This document shows, one piece after another, positions 6,383-12,153 of a stretch of 24,518 nucleotides of DNA. Location of the stretch: the IMG/VR virus record IMGVR_UViG_3300031510_000036, positions 1 to 24,518 of that record; one strand, 5' to 3'. Below the pieces are notes generated by a model. That model made no database searches and was not told where the DNA came from. It saw nothing but the letters and a program-made list of their open reading frames with translations. A program made the position numbers and the translations under genes. The stretch is from a virus. Every line of letters begins with the position of its first letter. Position 1 is the stretch's first letter.

Positions 6383-6895
6383 CTATTTGTCATCATCGTT
6401 ACCAAGGTCCTCATCACTTTCAAAGAAAGTGCCGGCACCATTTGTTAGATCATCTAGTTCTTCTTTAATTTCTTTATTAAATGGTCTTGTAGGTTTAAGT
6501 GTTTCCATAACTCTACTGTAATCAATTGTTGCTGATCTGTGGCCATTTTTCATTTGTTTTACTTGTACTATTTTATCTATAAGAGAGTGTGATGTATGTT
6601 TCATACCAAAGTCTCTGTATATTAAACCTCTTAATGAGTCAACCACCATTGCTAAGTCTTTTGTAAAGTTAATCTTATCTGTTTTGATTGCAATGTCTAA
6701 AAAACTGTTTATTAAATTCATAACTATATTATCTACAGACGATTCAACAAATGCTTTCGTCTGAGCATGTTTAATTTTATCATTAGCTTCAGATTGTTTC
6801 TTTACAAAGTCTGGAGTAGGTTCACTTGTACCACCTTTATATCTTACAATCTTATTAGTAGGAAACTGTATAATATTATCTTTTTCATCTACCAC
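6383..6895 (-). CDS. Conserved hypothetical phage protein (170 aa)
   Basis: The start is GTG 6895, which overlaps the TAG stop of glutaredoxin by one base (TAGTG), pointing to translational coupling. The protein has an N-terminal stretch DNIIQFPTNKIVRY, a central helical domain (about 50-125; DNIVMNLINSFLDIAIKTDK and LAMVVDSLRGLIYRDFGM) and a very acidic C-terminal tail (EDLGNDDDK). It resembles hypothetical proteins of marine T4-like phages. No catalytic motif is visible. The acidic tail is like those of single-strand-DNA-binding accessory proteins, but this is only an analogy. Confidence 0.65.
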   Translation of the reverse strand: MVDEKDNIIQFPTNKIVRYKGGTSEPTPDFVKKQSEANDKIKHAQTKAFVESSVDNIVMNLINSFLDIAIKTDKINFTKDLAMVVDSLRGLIYRDFGMKHTSHSLIDKIVQVKQMKNGHRSATIDYSRVMETLKPTRPFNKEIKEELDDLTNGAGTFFESDEDLGNDDDK

Positions 6896-7155
6896 TATAA
6901 AACCTTACCCTCAAAATTAATCTTGCCTTCTTCTACAAAAAACTCTAGTAGTTGATTATATCCACCGACTAGTTCATCATCTATTTTAACTTGTGGCATT
7001 GATTTAACTTTTTTACCAATGTCCTCTAACATAACATCTAAAGACGCAAAGTCTTCCATCTTACGTTCTTCGTATTCAAGGCCAAGATTCTTTACAAGTT
7101 CTTTGGCCTTGGTACAGAATTGACAGTTATTTTTACTGTATATTACTATTTTCAT
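6895..7155 (-). CDS. Glutaredoxin
   Basis: An 86-residue single-domain glutaredoxin. The redox pair is C11-Q-F-C14, preceded by IYSKNN, with the cis-proline at Pro54 (SMPQV) and the Gly-Gly turn at 64-65 (LVGGYNQL). It should supply electrons to the phage class Ia ribonucleotide reductase encoded at 17379-20813; T4-like phages commonly carry such a protein for that purpose. The active site is CQFC rather than the classical CPYC, a variation seen in phage glutaredoxins. It starts inside the last codons of the LPP20-like lipoprotein gene (23 nt overlap), so it shares that transcript. Confidence 0.88.
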   Translation of the reverse strand: MKIVIYSKNNCQFCTKAKELVKNLGLEYEERKMEDFASLDVMLEDIGKKVKSMPQVKIDDELVGGYNQLLEFFVEEGKINFEGKVL

Positions 7156-7756
7156 TTTCTGTTTTCATTAAGTTATCATAAGCAATGTTTGCTTTTTTCT
7201 TAACATTATATGAATCCACAGCTTCTTCAATTGTGAAGTTATACATTTTATTGTATTCGCCCATTGGTAATCTTAAACCAATCCAAGCTCTGTAGTATCC
7301 ATTTTTAGTTATAGTTACATCTTTAGCAAAGATTTCATAACCTCTAACAGGTGTCTCTTTGATTAAGTTTACTATTGTAGACTCAACCTCTGATACAGTT
7401 GTTTTGTTATTATTCTTTCCTAGTTCAGTAATAAACTGCTTACTAGACTTATTCATTTCGCCTTTGATAATGTCGGCTAATTCTGCTTTCGCAATCATCA
7501 TACCTTTTTCTATTGCTAGATTAAGGTCTGGTGATACGGCAGTACCAACACCAAAGATACACATTTTATCTTTGTCTTTACCAAATTTAGGTGTATCACA
7601 TGCTTTACTTTCTTTAAAGTCAGCCATGTACCACTTTGGCACTTCATTAAGGACTTTGCCTTTCTCGGACTTCATATTGTAAGTTGCCGAACAGTTAGCC
7701 ATTAATAGGCCTGCTACTGCAATTCCAATAAGTTTACTTACTTTGTTTTTCATCAT
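7133..7756 (-). CDS. LPP20-like outer-membrane lipoprotein
   Basis: The 207-residue protein starts with a lipoprotein signal (KNKVSKLIGIAVAGLLMANC), Cys22 being the lipidation site; position -1 is Asn, unusual but matched by the lipoprotein at 8715-9197. After a short linker comes VPKWYMADF, then IFGVGTAVSPDLNLAIEKGMMIAKAELADII (about 68-98), the pattern of LPP20/FlgP-type lipoproteins where a 'GxG.....L..A...A...AR/K..LA' block is typical. Members are surface or periplasmic lipoproteins in host bacteria. Two in-frame ATGs (7756, 7753) are possible starts after GTGAGG. A strong promoter precedes it (7780-7808), so it can be made apart from the rest of the operon. Confidence 0.7.
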   Translation of the reverse strand: MMKNKVSKLIGIAVAGLLMANCSATYNMKSEKGKVLNEVPKWYMADFKESKACDTPKFGKDKDKMCIFGVGTAVSPDLNLAIEKGMMIAKAELADIIKGEMNKSSKQFITELGKNNNKTTVSEVESTIVNLIKETPVRGYEIFAKDVTITKNGYYRAWIGLRLPMGEYNKMYNFTIEEAVDSYNVKKKANIAYDNLMKTENENSNIQ

Positions 7757-7899
7757 ATATTATTTACCTCACTTTTTATATAATACACTAATTGACCTGC
7801 TTTGTCAAGTCCTATTTGAATATAGTCCAGGAACTCACTTCCAGACAATCCAGTGATTATTACAAATAAAAGTGATAGTATGATTAGATTTTTAATCAT
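7753..7899 (-). CDS. Small membrane or exported protein (48 aa)
   Basis: I take ATG 7899, which follows the upstream stop by 1 nt and has GGAAGG about 9 nt before it; the longer open frame to 8028 runs antisense-like through the upstream gene and is rejected. The protein (MIKNLIILSLLFVIITGLSGSE) has a hydrophobic N-terminal segment (residues 2-18), either a membrane anchor or a weak signal peptide, then a 30-residue polar tail. The -35 of the next promoter lies in its 3' end. No family is recognised. Confidence 0.55.
   Translation of the reverse strand: MIKNLIILSLLFVIITGLSGSEFLDYIQIGLDKAGQLVYYIKSEVNNI
7780..7808 (-). promoter_or_regulatory. Sigma-70-type promoter before LPP20-like gene
   Basis: TTGACA (7803-7808) and TATTAT (7780-7785) are 17 bp apart on the minus strand. 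The -35 extension is GGACTTGACA, close to the GCTTGAC form of the other promoters. The predicted start near 7773 leaves a 17-nt leader containing GTGAGG for the lipoprotein start at 7756. It lies within the coding region of the 48-aa gene. Confidence 0.7.
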
Positions 7900-7900
7900 A

Positions 7901-8380
7901 TTATTGTACCTTCCATTCACCGTCCTTGTTAAGACACGTCTTTCCGAACGACTTAAACACGTGTTTTGGTCTACTATAGACTCTACAGTACTCTGGAGCA
8001 GATATATCTCTATAGTAAAACTGAGCAAACAGTTCCCAATAACTTGGGCCGTCTACTTTTTTTCTACCATCAGCACACTCCAACGTCTCTTGTTTTTCAA
8101 CTGTATTGTCGGTTGTTTTGATAGTAATTTTGACATAACAATATTGATCAGCTGCATTTTTTGGTTCTATTGTAGTGATCTTGTTATAATAAACTTTGTC
8201 TTTTTCTTTCTCAACTCTTTCAATTTTGTCTAATACTTCAATAGTCTTATTAACGGTATCTGATACCTCAACATTTTTTACAGGCACAACTAGACCAGAT
8301 AGATCACCATTCTCACCATGATCATGGTCTGCTTTGGCACTTACTGTAAGTATCATTAATATTACTAAAAATTTATTCAT
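7901..8380 (-). CDS. Exported protein with Sec signal peptide (159 aa)
   Basis: The protein begins MNKFLVILMILTVSAKADHDHG: a signal peptide with a likely cut after AKA (about residue 17), leaving a mature N-terminus rich in His and Asp (DHDHGENGD) that could bind metal. A coiled segment (about 40-65, charged) follows, then a beta-like region with paired Cys residues (near 82 and 100, 133 and 149). The C-terminus (CLNKDGEWKV) recalls the 'C..PDG.W' ending of the surface-antigen-like lipoprotein two genes upstream. No family is assigned. Its start overlaps the previous stop by 4 nt (ATGA). Confidence 0.65.
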   Translation of the reverse strand: MNKFLVILMILTVSAKADHDHGENGDLSGLVVPVKNVEVSDTVNKTIEVLDKIERVEKEKDKVYYNKITTIEPKNAADQYCYVKITIKTTDNTVEKQETLECADGRKKVDGPSYWELFAQFYYRDISAPEYCRVYSRPKHVFKSFGKTCLNKDGEWKVQ

Positions 8381-8535
8381 TGTACCTTTAATTTCTTTAA
8401 CGTATCATTAACTTCAAAAAGTTCATCTTCAAGTTGGTGTACTTTTGTTTCGTCTCTACCTTGATAATGATCCATTTGTTCTATAATTTGTTTCTTTTCT
8501 TCTCTTAATCTATTCACTGTAGGATTATCGCTCAT
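8377..8535 (-). CDS. Small coiled-coil protein (52 aa)
   Basis: A 52-codon frame starts at ATG 8535, overlaps the upstream gene by 11 nt and ends with an ATGA overlap into the exported protein gene. The product (begins MSDNPTVNRLREEKK) is charged and helical throughout, with heptad-like spacing of Leu, Ile and Val from residue 9 to 50. It is cytoplasmic by sequence. No family is recognised. The chained overlaps support it as real despite its length. Confidence 0.6.
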   Translation of the reverse strand: MSDNPTVNRLREEKKQIIEQMDHYQGRDETKVHQLEDELFEVNDTLKKLKVQ

Positions 8536-8713
8536 ATTTACCCTTATCATTAGAAACTAATTTACACTGTAGTTGTACATCTTCTATCATTGCATTCACT
8601 TCAGCGTCTCTTTCAGGAGTTTTAGGTTGATTGTATTTTGTATCATATAATCTATCACTCACTTTTTTTATTCCATCAATCTTTTTACAAAGATCACTTA
8701 TTCTATGTATCAT
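8525..8713 (-). CDS. Hypothetical protein (62 aa)
   Basis: A 62-residue charged helical protein (begins MIHRISDLCKKIDGIKKV) with two Cys (9 and 50) and no signal or membrane segment. It starts 1 nt after the stop of the surface-antigen-like lipoprotein gene and overlaps the next small gene by 11 nt. No function is recognised. Confidence 0.6.
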   Translation of the reverse strand: MIHRISDLCKKIDGIKKVSDRLYDTKYNQPKTPERDAEVNAMIEDVQLQCKLVSNDKGKYER

Positions 8714-8714
8714 A

Positions 8715-9197
8715 TTATTTACTCACCATTTCTACCCAACGACCATCTGGTAACTGACAAGTAGTACCAAAGACAACCGAACGGTTAACACCACCAACAC
8801 CAATTAGTGGCCATTGACTTGTTATATCTACAGTGGCGTCATAATCTTTACACTTAAAAGGACCCTCTAGGTATGATTTAGTAACTTTTATAATACCTGA
8901 ATTGCCTGTTTTTTTATTGTACCAATTTGTGTAAGATGAACCACTAGGACCATTATTTAAATGATCTACGAATACAGCATTGTGTACATCGTAATCTGAA
9001 TTATACATAATTTCTGCACCAGCAAAGGCACCAACAACAGCACAACCGGCTATCATATATGGGTCTTGCACACCAAGGTTTATACATGCACCAGTGGTTG
9101 TGGTTGAACCTAACACAGCACCAACTTGCGATCTATTCGTGTTGGCACAATTTGTTAGGGTTAACCCGACTAAAATTATAAGTATAAGTCTCATCAT
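8715..9197 (-). CDS. 17-kDa surface-antigen-like lipoprotein
   Basis: The 160-residue protein has a lipoprotein signal MMRLILIILVGLTLTNC with Cys17 as lipidation site (Asn at -1). A Gly/Ala-rich hydrophobic stretch follows (about 26-63; VGAVLGS and AGCAVVGAFAGAEIM), similar to the glycine-zipper of Rickettsia 17-kDa antigen-type proteins. The C-terminal half carries the ending seen in that surface-antigen family: NWYNKKTGNSGIIKVT (about 91-106), a Cys-centred CKDYDATVDI, and GTTCQLPDGRWVEM. The protein is likely placed in the outer membrane. In alphaproteobacteria such proteins affect envelope architecture; the role in a phage is unknown. It abuts the small exported protein gene upstream. Confidence 0.72.
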   Translation of the reverse strand: MMRLILIILVGLTLTNCANTNRSQVGAVLGSTTTTGACINLGVQDPYMIAGCAVVGAFAGAEIMYNSDYDVHNAVFVDHLNNGPSGSSYTNWYNKKTGNSGIIKVTKSYLEGPFKCKDYDATVDITSQWPLIGVGGVNRSVVFGTTCQLPDGRWVEMVSK

Positions 9198-9404
9198 TTA
9201 TTGTTTCTTAGCAAATAACAATTTAATTTTGTTAATAGTATTACTTAACTGCTCTTTGCCCTCTGCCCAACTCTTAGCTTGGTATTCTTTTGTCTTTACA
9301 ATTTCGTTAGACAAATGATTTGTAACTTTAGTTGCAACATCTTCACTTTTAGCCATTGTCATTGTCATTAAGACAGCAATGGTTAACATCATCATAGTTT
9401 TCAT
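9198..9404 (-). CDS. Small exported protein (68 aa)
   Basis: The N-terminus MKTMMMLTIAVLMTMTMAKSEDVA is a Met-rich signal peptide with a likely cut after TMA (residue 18). The mature 50 residues are amphipathic and helical (VATKVTNHLSNEIVKTKEYQ) and end in a basic tail (LLFAKKQ). It could associate with a membrane face in the periplasm. ATG 9404 overlaps the preceding stop as ATGA. No family is recognised. Confidence 0.6.
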   Translation of the reverse strand: MKTMMMLTIAVLMTMTMAKSEDVATKVTNHLSNEIVKTKEYQAKSWAEGKEQLSNTINKIKLLFAKKQ

Positions 9405-9664
9405 ATTTTACGTCCCATAGTTTTGAAATCGGAAGAATCTACAACCTGATATGTTCCCTTATTGTAACCGATCCCTATTGTTTTACCAGCAGGCAATGTA
9501 ACTTTTGGTAAACTACGTTTACGAGTACTGCCTGAAATATTATCACTTGTTGGTAGAGAGTTCATTTTCTGACCATTGATATCTAAAGTATAATCAGGCA
9601 TAGTCTTTACACCGTTGATTAACTTTAGATTCACAGGTCTGTATCTCTCTCTAATTTTTTTCAC
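9401..9664 (-). CDS. Hypothetical basic protein (87 aa)
   Basis: The start is GTG 9664, overlapping the upstream TAG stop by one base (TAGTG). The product is basic and beta-rich, with a repeated turn-like composition (NLKLINGVKTMPDYTLDING, then LPKVTLPAGKTIGIGYNKG). It has no signal peptide or Cys. It resembles small beta-barrel or baseplate-type phage proteins in composition only; no family is recognised. Confidence 0.55.
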   Translation of the reverse strand: MKKIRERYRPVNLKLINGVKTMPDYTLDINGQKMNSLPTSDNISGSTRKRSLPKVTLPAGKTIGIGYNKGTYQVVDSSDFKTMGRKI

Positions 9665-10002
9665 TATTCTTCTTTGTTAATGTTAATTTCAAGTTCTTGT
9701 GACTCTAGTGATTTCTTCATTGCATAAGTCATACCGAAACCGATTTGATAAAAAGTATCTCTCGGATTGACAGTTCTATATGCATTTTCTAAAGCGTCAA
9801 AGTTAACACTAACGTTCTCATAATAATGAGGGTTAGACTTCTTCAACTCTTTATGTTCTACACAGAATTTAAGTCTGTTAGTAAAGTAGTCATTTTCTTG
9901 TTCATCTAGTGTTTCAAGTTTAGACAGTTTAACGTCTTTTACTTTTGCGTCTGCAAACTCTTTGTATAAGTTTTCTTTGTCGTATCTGAAAGTTGCACTC
10001 AT
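9664..10002 (-). CDS. Hypothetical protein (112 aa), first gene of the envelope operon
   Basis: The 112-residue soluble, acidic and helical protein (begins MSATFRYDKENLYKEFADAK) ends with a short Glu-rich tail. It has no recognised motif. It has its own well-formed promoter (10036-10064) and a strong ribosome binding site (AAAAGGATATACTAT before ATG 10002), so it heads the operon that continues through the exported proteins to glutaredoxin. Confidence 0.65.
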   Translation of the reverse strand: MSATFRYDKENLYKEFADAKVKDVKLSKLETLDEQENDYFTNRLKFCVEHKELKKSNPHYYENVSVNFDALENAYRTVNPRDTFYQIGFGMTYAMKKSLESQELEININKEE

Positions 10003-10035
10003 ATAGTATATCCTTTTGTTATGTTAATAGTCTTT

Positions 10036-10064
10036 ATCCTACCACAGTTCTTCTTAAAAGTCAA
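10036..10064 (-). promoter_or_regulatory. Sigma-70-type promoter with extended -35
   Basis: TTGACT (10059-10064) and TAGGAT (10036-10041) are 17 bp apart on the minus strand, and the -35 is part of GGCTTGACT. The predicted start near 10029 gives a 27-nt leader to ATG 10002. The whole promoter is in a 141-nt gap otherwise free of convincing genes. Confidence 0.65.
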
Positions 10065-10098
10065 GCCATTAAAAAGCGTGATAAACATTGACTTTCCT

Positions 10099-10121
10099 GC
10101 GTCTAGGACAGTCCCGGACGC
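10099..10121 (-). other. GC-rich nested hairpin in intergenic gap
   Basis: The outer arms GCGTC/GACGC (10099-10103, 10117-10121) enclose a second short stem (GGA/TCC) across a 2x2 internal loop. It lies 22 nt after the stop of the 71-aa gene and 35 nt before the promoter at 10036-10064. No U tract follows. It could mark the 3' end of the upstream transcript or be a protein-binding site on DNA; which one cannot be told from sequence. Confidence 0.4.
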
Positions 10122-10143
10122 CTTAAAATCAATGATTCGTACT

Positions 10144-10359
10144 CTATTCACCATGAAAATTGAACGATCCCATTGGTAAACCATTGTCTTTTTTGTATTC
10201 TTCACTATTCAAGTATTTGTCAACTGCTTCTATATCAGTTTCATACTCTTTGATCTTTTCATCAATCAAATCCATAGTGGTTGAATCAGTTCCTTCACCT
10301 AACGATACCTTAATCTCTTTTAGGTCGTTAAGTGGTCTGAATAAGTCGTGTATTGCCAT
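10144..10359 (-). CDS. Hypothetical acidic protein (71 aa)
   Basis: The 71-residue acidic helical protein (begins MAIHDLFRPLNDLKEIKV) ends NGLPMGSFNFHGE. AGAGG stands before ATG 10359. It starts 1 nt after the stop of the 130-aa gene and is the last gene before the intergenic hairpin. No family is recognised. Confidence 0.6.
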   Translation of the reverse strand: MAIHDLFRPLNDLKEIKVSLGEGTDSTTMDLIDEKIKEYETDIEAVDKYLNSEEYKKDNGLPMGSFNFHGE

Positions 10360-10360
10360 A

Positions 10361-10753
10361 TTATTTACCTCTCATTTCTTCAGCGTTAATATTAATCATT
10401 GTGTCAACCTCATCTGGTATGTACACTTCGTCTGCCATTGAGTTAACCTCAACGTCTCCGTTTTCTTCAGCATACTCATCATCTGTATATGATACTTTAC
10501 CAACATACTCAATATCTCCTGATTCACTATAGTTAGCGTCAACCATATATGTTTCAACGCCGTCTTTTTGTTCAGTGATCTCATGGTTTATTTGAGAGTG
10601 GTCTATACCATTGTCGCCAAGTTTATTTTCAGCAGCTTCTTTATTATCTGCCAACACATCTTGCTCTATGCAAAGTGTGTAATAGGTCTTTTTTCTATAA
10701 AGATTTTTACCTAAATCTTCTTTCATTACCATTACATTTGTATCTATTGTCAT
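10361..10753 (-). CDS. Hypothetical very acidic protein (130 aa)
   Basis: The 130-residue protein is dominated by Asp and Glu, especially after residue 68 (YSESGDIEYVGKVSYTDDEY and what follows). The N-terminal half has a beta-strand pattern (RKKTYYTLCIEQDVLADNKE). AAAAGGAGAAC before ATG 10753 is an excellent ribosome binding site, so the protein may be abundant. The composition is like that of phage DNA-mimic inhibitors, but low complexity alone does not show it. No family is recognised. Confidence 0.6.
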   Translation of the reverse strand: MTIDTNVMVMKEDLGKNLYRKKTYYTLCIEQDVLADNKEAAENKLGDNGIDHSQINHEITEQKDGVETYMVDANYSESGDIEYVGKVSYTDDEYAEENGDVEVNSMADEVYIPDEVDTMININAEEMRGK

Positions 10754-10770
10754 TAGTGTTCTCCTTTTAA

Positions 10771-11118
10771 TTATACTGGCGTTATTGGGTCTTTAAGTTT
10801 AGCCATTTGTTCAACTCTAGTATCTGATTCTAAAAAACCATCTACTGACCATTCTTCATCTTTAGCGTCCTCACTACTCATTAATAAAACTATGTAGTGT
10901 ATTGCCTTTAATAAATCTTTTCTATTCTTACCATCTTTCTTACCATATCTACAAAGATATTTAATTGCATTAGCCTGGCAGAAATCTTTATCAATCTTTA
11001 ATTGTCTTAACATATCTTGTACTTGAAAACCATCTTTAGTTGTACTATAGTGTTGGCCATAAGTTGAACTAATATAATCTCCTATTTCTTTTACTATCTT
11101 ATCTTCACCGTATTTCAT
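10771..11118 (-). CDS. DUF3310-like phage protein
   Basis: The 115-residue protein carries the block DFCQANAIKYLCRYGKKDGKNRKDLLKAIHYIVLLM (about 46-81), the characteristic core of DUF3310, a small helical family common in phages and sometimes labelled nucleotide-kinase-like. Its biochemical activity is not established, so I give no gene name. Start ATG 11118 shares its first base with the last base of the upstream stop codon. It lies among small cytoplasmic proteins of the block driven by the tandem promoters at 11986-12096. Confidence 0.72.
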   Translation of the reverse strand: MKYGEDKIVKEIGDYISSTYGQHYSTTKDGFQVQDMLRQLKIDKDFCQANAIKYLCRYGKKDGKNRKDLLKAIHYIVLLMSSEDAKDEEWSVDGFLESDTRVEQMAKLKDPITPV

Positions 11119-11522
11119 TAACTTGCTCTCCTATTTAAATTTTTATGATTAAATGATTCTGTAATCTCTGGTGCATAATCTTTTTTAAAGAATTGTCTGC
11201 CATTATATAATTGACCATAATCATTAAACAATGAATTATCACCTGTAGCAATCTCACCAAACGCTTCTTCATAAGTTGTATAGTAATCATTACCATGCAT
11301 TATCTTAACTTTGGTACCACCAACAAAGTTGGTTGCTGATTCATCGTAATTTTTATCACAATATTTTTTAATCTTATCTTTAAACTTCATTAGTGTATTA
11401 ACATGTTTCATAGATACGTTTCTAAAGATAGTTGAATATGAGAAGAAGAAATCTCCACCGTCATCACTATCTTGGTATTCTCTACCATAAACTAAATGAA
11501 TTGTATTATTCTTGTTTAACAT
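11118..11522 (-). CDS. Hypothetical protein (134 aa)
   Basis: The 134-residue protein is rich in aromatic and Asn/Asp residues (LVYGREYQDSDDGGDFFFSY, then GNDYYTTYEEAFGEI), with a basic end (NHKNLNRRAS). No signal, membrane segment or catalytic motif is seen. Its neighbours overlap by one base on both sides, so it is co-translated with them. No family is recognised. Confidence 0.6.
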   Translation of the reverse strand: MLNKNNTIHLVYGREYQDSDDGGDFFFSYSTIFRNVSMKHVNTLMKFKDKIKKYCDKNYDESATNFVGGTKVKIMHGNDYYTTYEEAFGEIATGDNSLFNDYGQLYNGRQFFKKDYAPEITESFNHKNLNRRAS

Positions 11523-11764
11523 TAAGCTGCCTCCAACATACTCATTGATACTCTATAAATTCTACCGTTTAGGTCAACTAAACATTTTGTAGACATTATC
11601 TTTGTAACAACACCAAGAGTTTTTTTAGTCTTTTGTACTACGTTAACTTGCATACCAATTTTAAATTCTCTTTTGATCTTGTTTTGTACAATTGTATCAA
11701 TCAACACTTTTGTATCTTGCAATTGAGTGATTGATAAATTATTTAAATCGTTTATTGTAATCAT
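11522..11764 (-). CDS. Small protein with SH3/KOW-like beta domain (80 aa)
   Basis: Residues 1-32 are helical (ITINDLNNLSITQLQDTKVLI), and 33-80 look like a small beta barrel: REFKIGMQVNVVQ, TLGVVTKIMSTKCLVDLNG, RIYRVSMSMLEAA. The 'G-x-V ... G-x-V-x-K-I ... V-x-V-P/S-x-x-x-L' pattern recalls small SH3- or KOW-like nucleic-acid-binding domains found in marine phage proteins. It may bind RNA or DNA; this is inferred from pattern only. Confidence 0.6.
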   Translation of the reverse strand: MITINDLNNLSITQLQDTKVLIDTIVQNKIKREFKIGMQVNVVQKTKKTLGVVTKIMSTKCLVDLNGRIYRVSMSMLEAA

Positions 11765-11952
11765 TATTGGATCTCCTGTGTTATCACTTCTTCAACATTA
11801 TCTGAATCAATACCAACCATTGATAAGTTGTCTAATTTTAATATTTTCATTTTACAAGTATCAAAGTCTATTAAGTCTTCTTTTAGATTTTTGATAATTT
11901 GATCAACAGCATTTTCTACTGAAGTTTCAATGTATTGTTTTATTTTTGACAT
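11764..11952 (-). CDS. Hypothetical small helical protein (62 aa)
   Basis: The 62-residue acidic helical protein (begins MSKIKQYIETSVENAVDQI) heads the block of small cytoplasmic genes. AAAGGAAAAACACT precedes ATG 11952, and the nearer of two tandem promoters (11986-12014) gives a leader of about 27 nt. No family is recognised. Confidence 0.6.
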   Translation of the reverse strand: MSKIKQYIETSVENAVDQIIKNLKEDLIDFDTCKMKILKLDNLSMVGIDSDNVEEVITQEIQ

Positions 11953-11985
11953 AGTGTTTTTCCTTTGTTAGTGTTTATATTATTA

Positions 11986-12014
11986 ATCCTATCATAAAAA
12001 GATACGTTTGGCAA
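11986..12014 (-). promoter_or_regulatory. Downstream member of a tandem promoter pair
   Basis: TTGCCA (12009-12014) and TAGGAT (11986-11991) are 17 bp apart on the minus strand. The -10 context TATGATAGGATTAATAATAT closely repeats that of the promoter about 83 bp upstream (TATGATAGGATAATGATAT). It serves the gene starting at 11952. Confidence 0.55.
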
Positions 12015-12068
12015 CAAGTCTTTTGTAGTGTTTGTTTTTATTACCATCTTTTTTGTTTTCATATCATT

Positions 12069-12096
12069 ATCCTATCATACTGACCAAGGAAGTCAA
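12069..12096 (-). promoter_or_regulatory. Upstream member of a tandem promoter pair
   Basis: TTGACT (12091-12096) and TAGGAT (12069-12074) are 16 bp apart on the minus strand, with the extended -35 form CGCTTGACT. It lies in a 201-nt gap (11953-12153) between the glycan cassette and the small-protein block. The rest of that gap holds the second promoter and a 40-codon frame (11940-12062) that I do not trust. Confidence 0.6.
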
Positions 12097-12153
12097 GCGT
12101 TATTTTTTTGTTGTGGGATAAGGGTTATTGGCGTAGAGTGTTCTGGTATTGTT

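Noticed and set aside
7900-8028. N-terminal extension of the 48-aa gene to 8028
   Set aside because: It lies wholly over the signal-peptide protein gene in another frame; ATG 7899 has the right spacing and ribosome binding site.
9999-10205. 68-codon minus-strand frame
   Set aside because: It covers the promoter at 10036-10064 and the GC-rich hairpin, and overlaps the better-supported 71-aa gene; the codons look like a translated promoter region.
11940-12062. 40-codon minus-strand frame after the first tandem promoter
   Set aside because: It has no ribosome binding site, low-complexity Lys/Asn/Thr content, and contains the second promoter; probably leader sequence.
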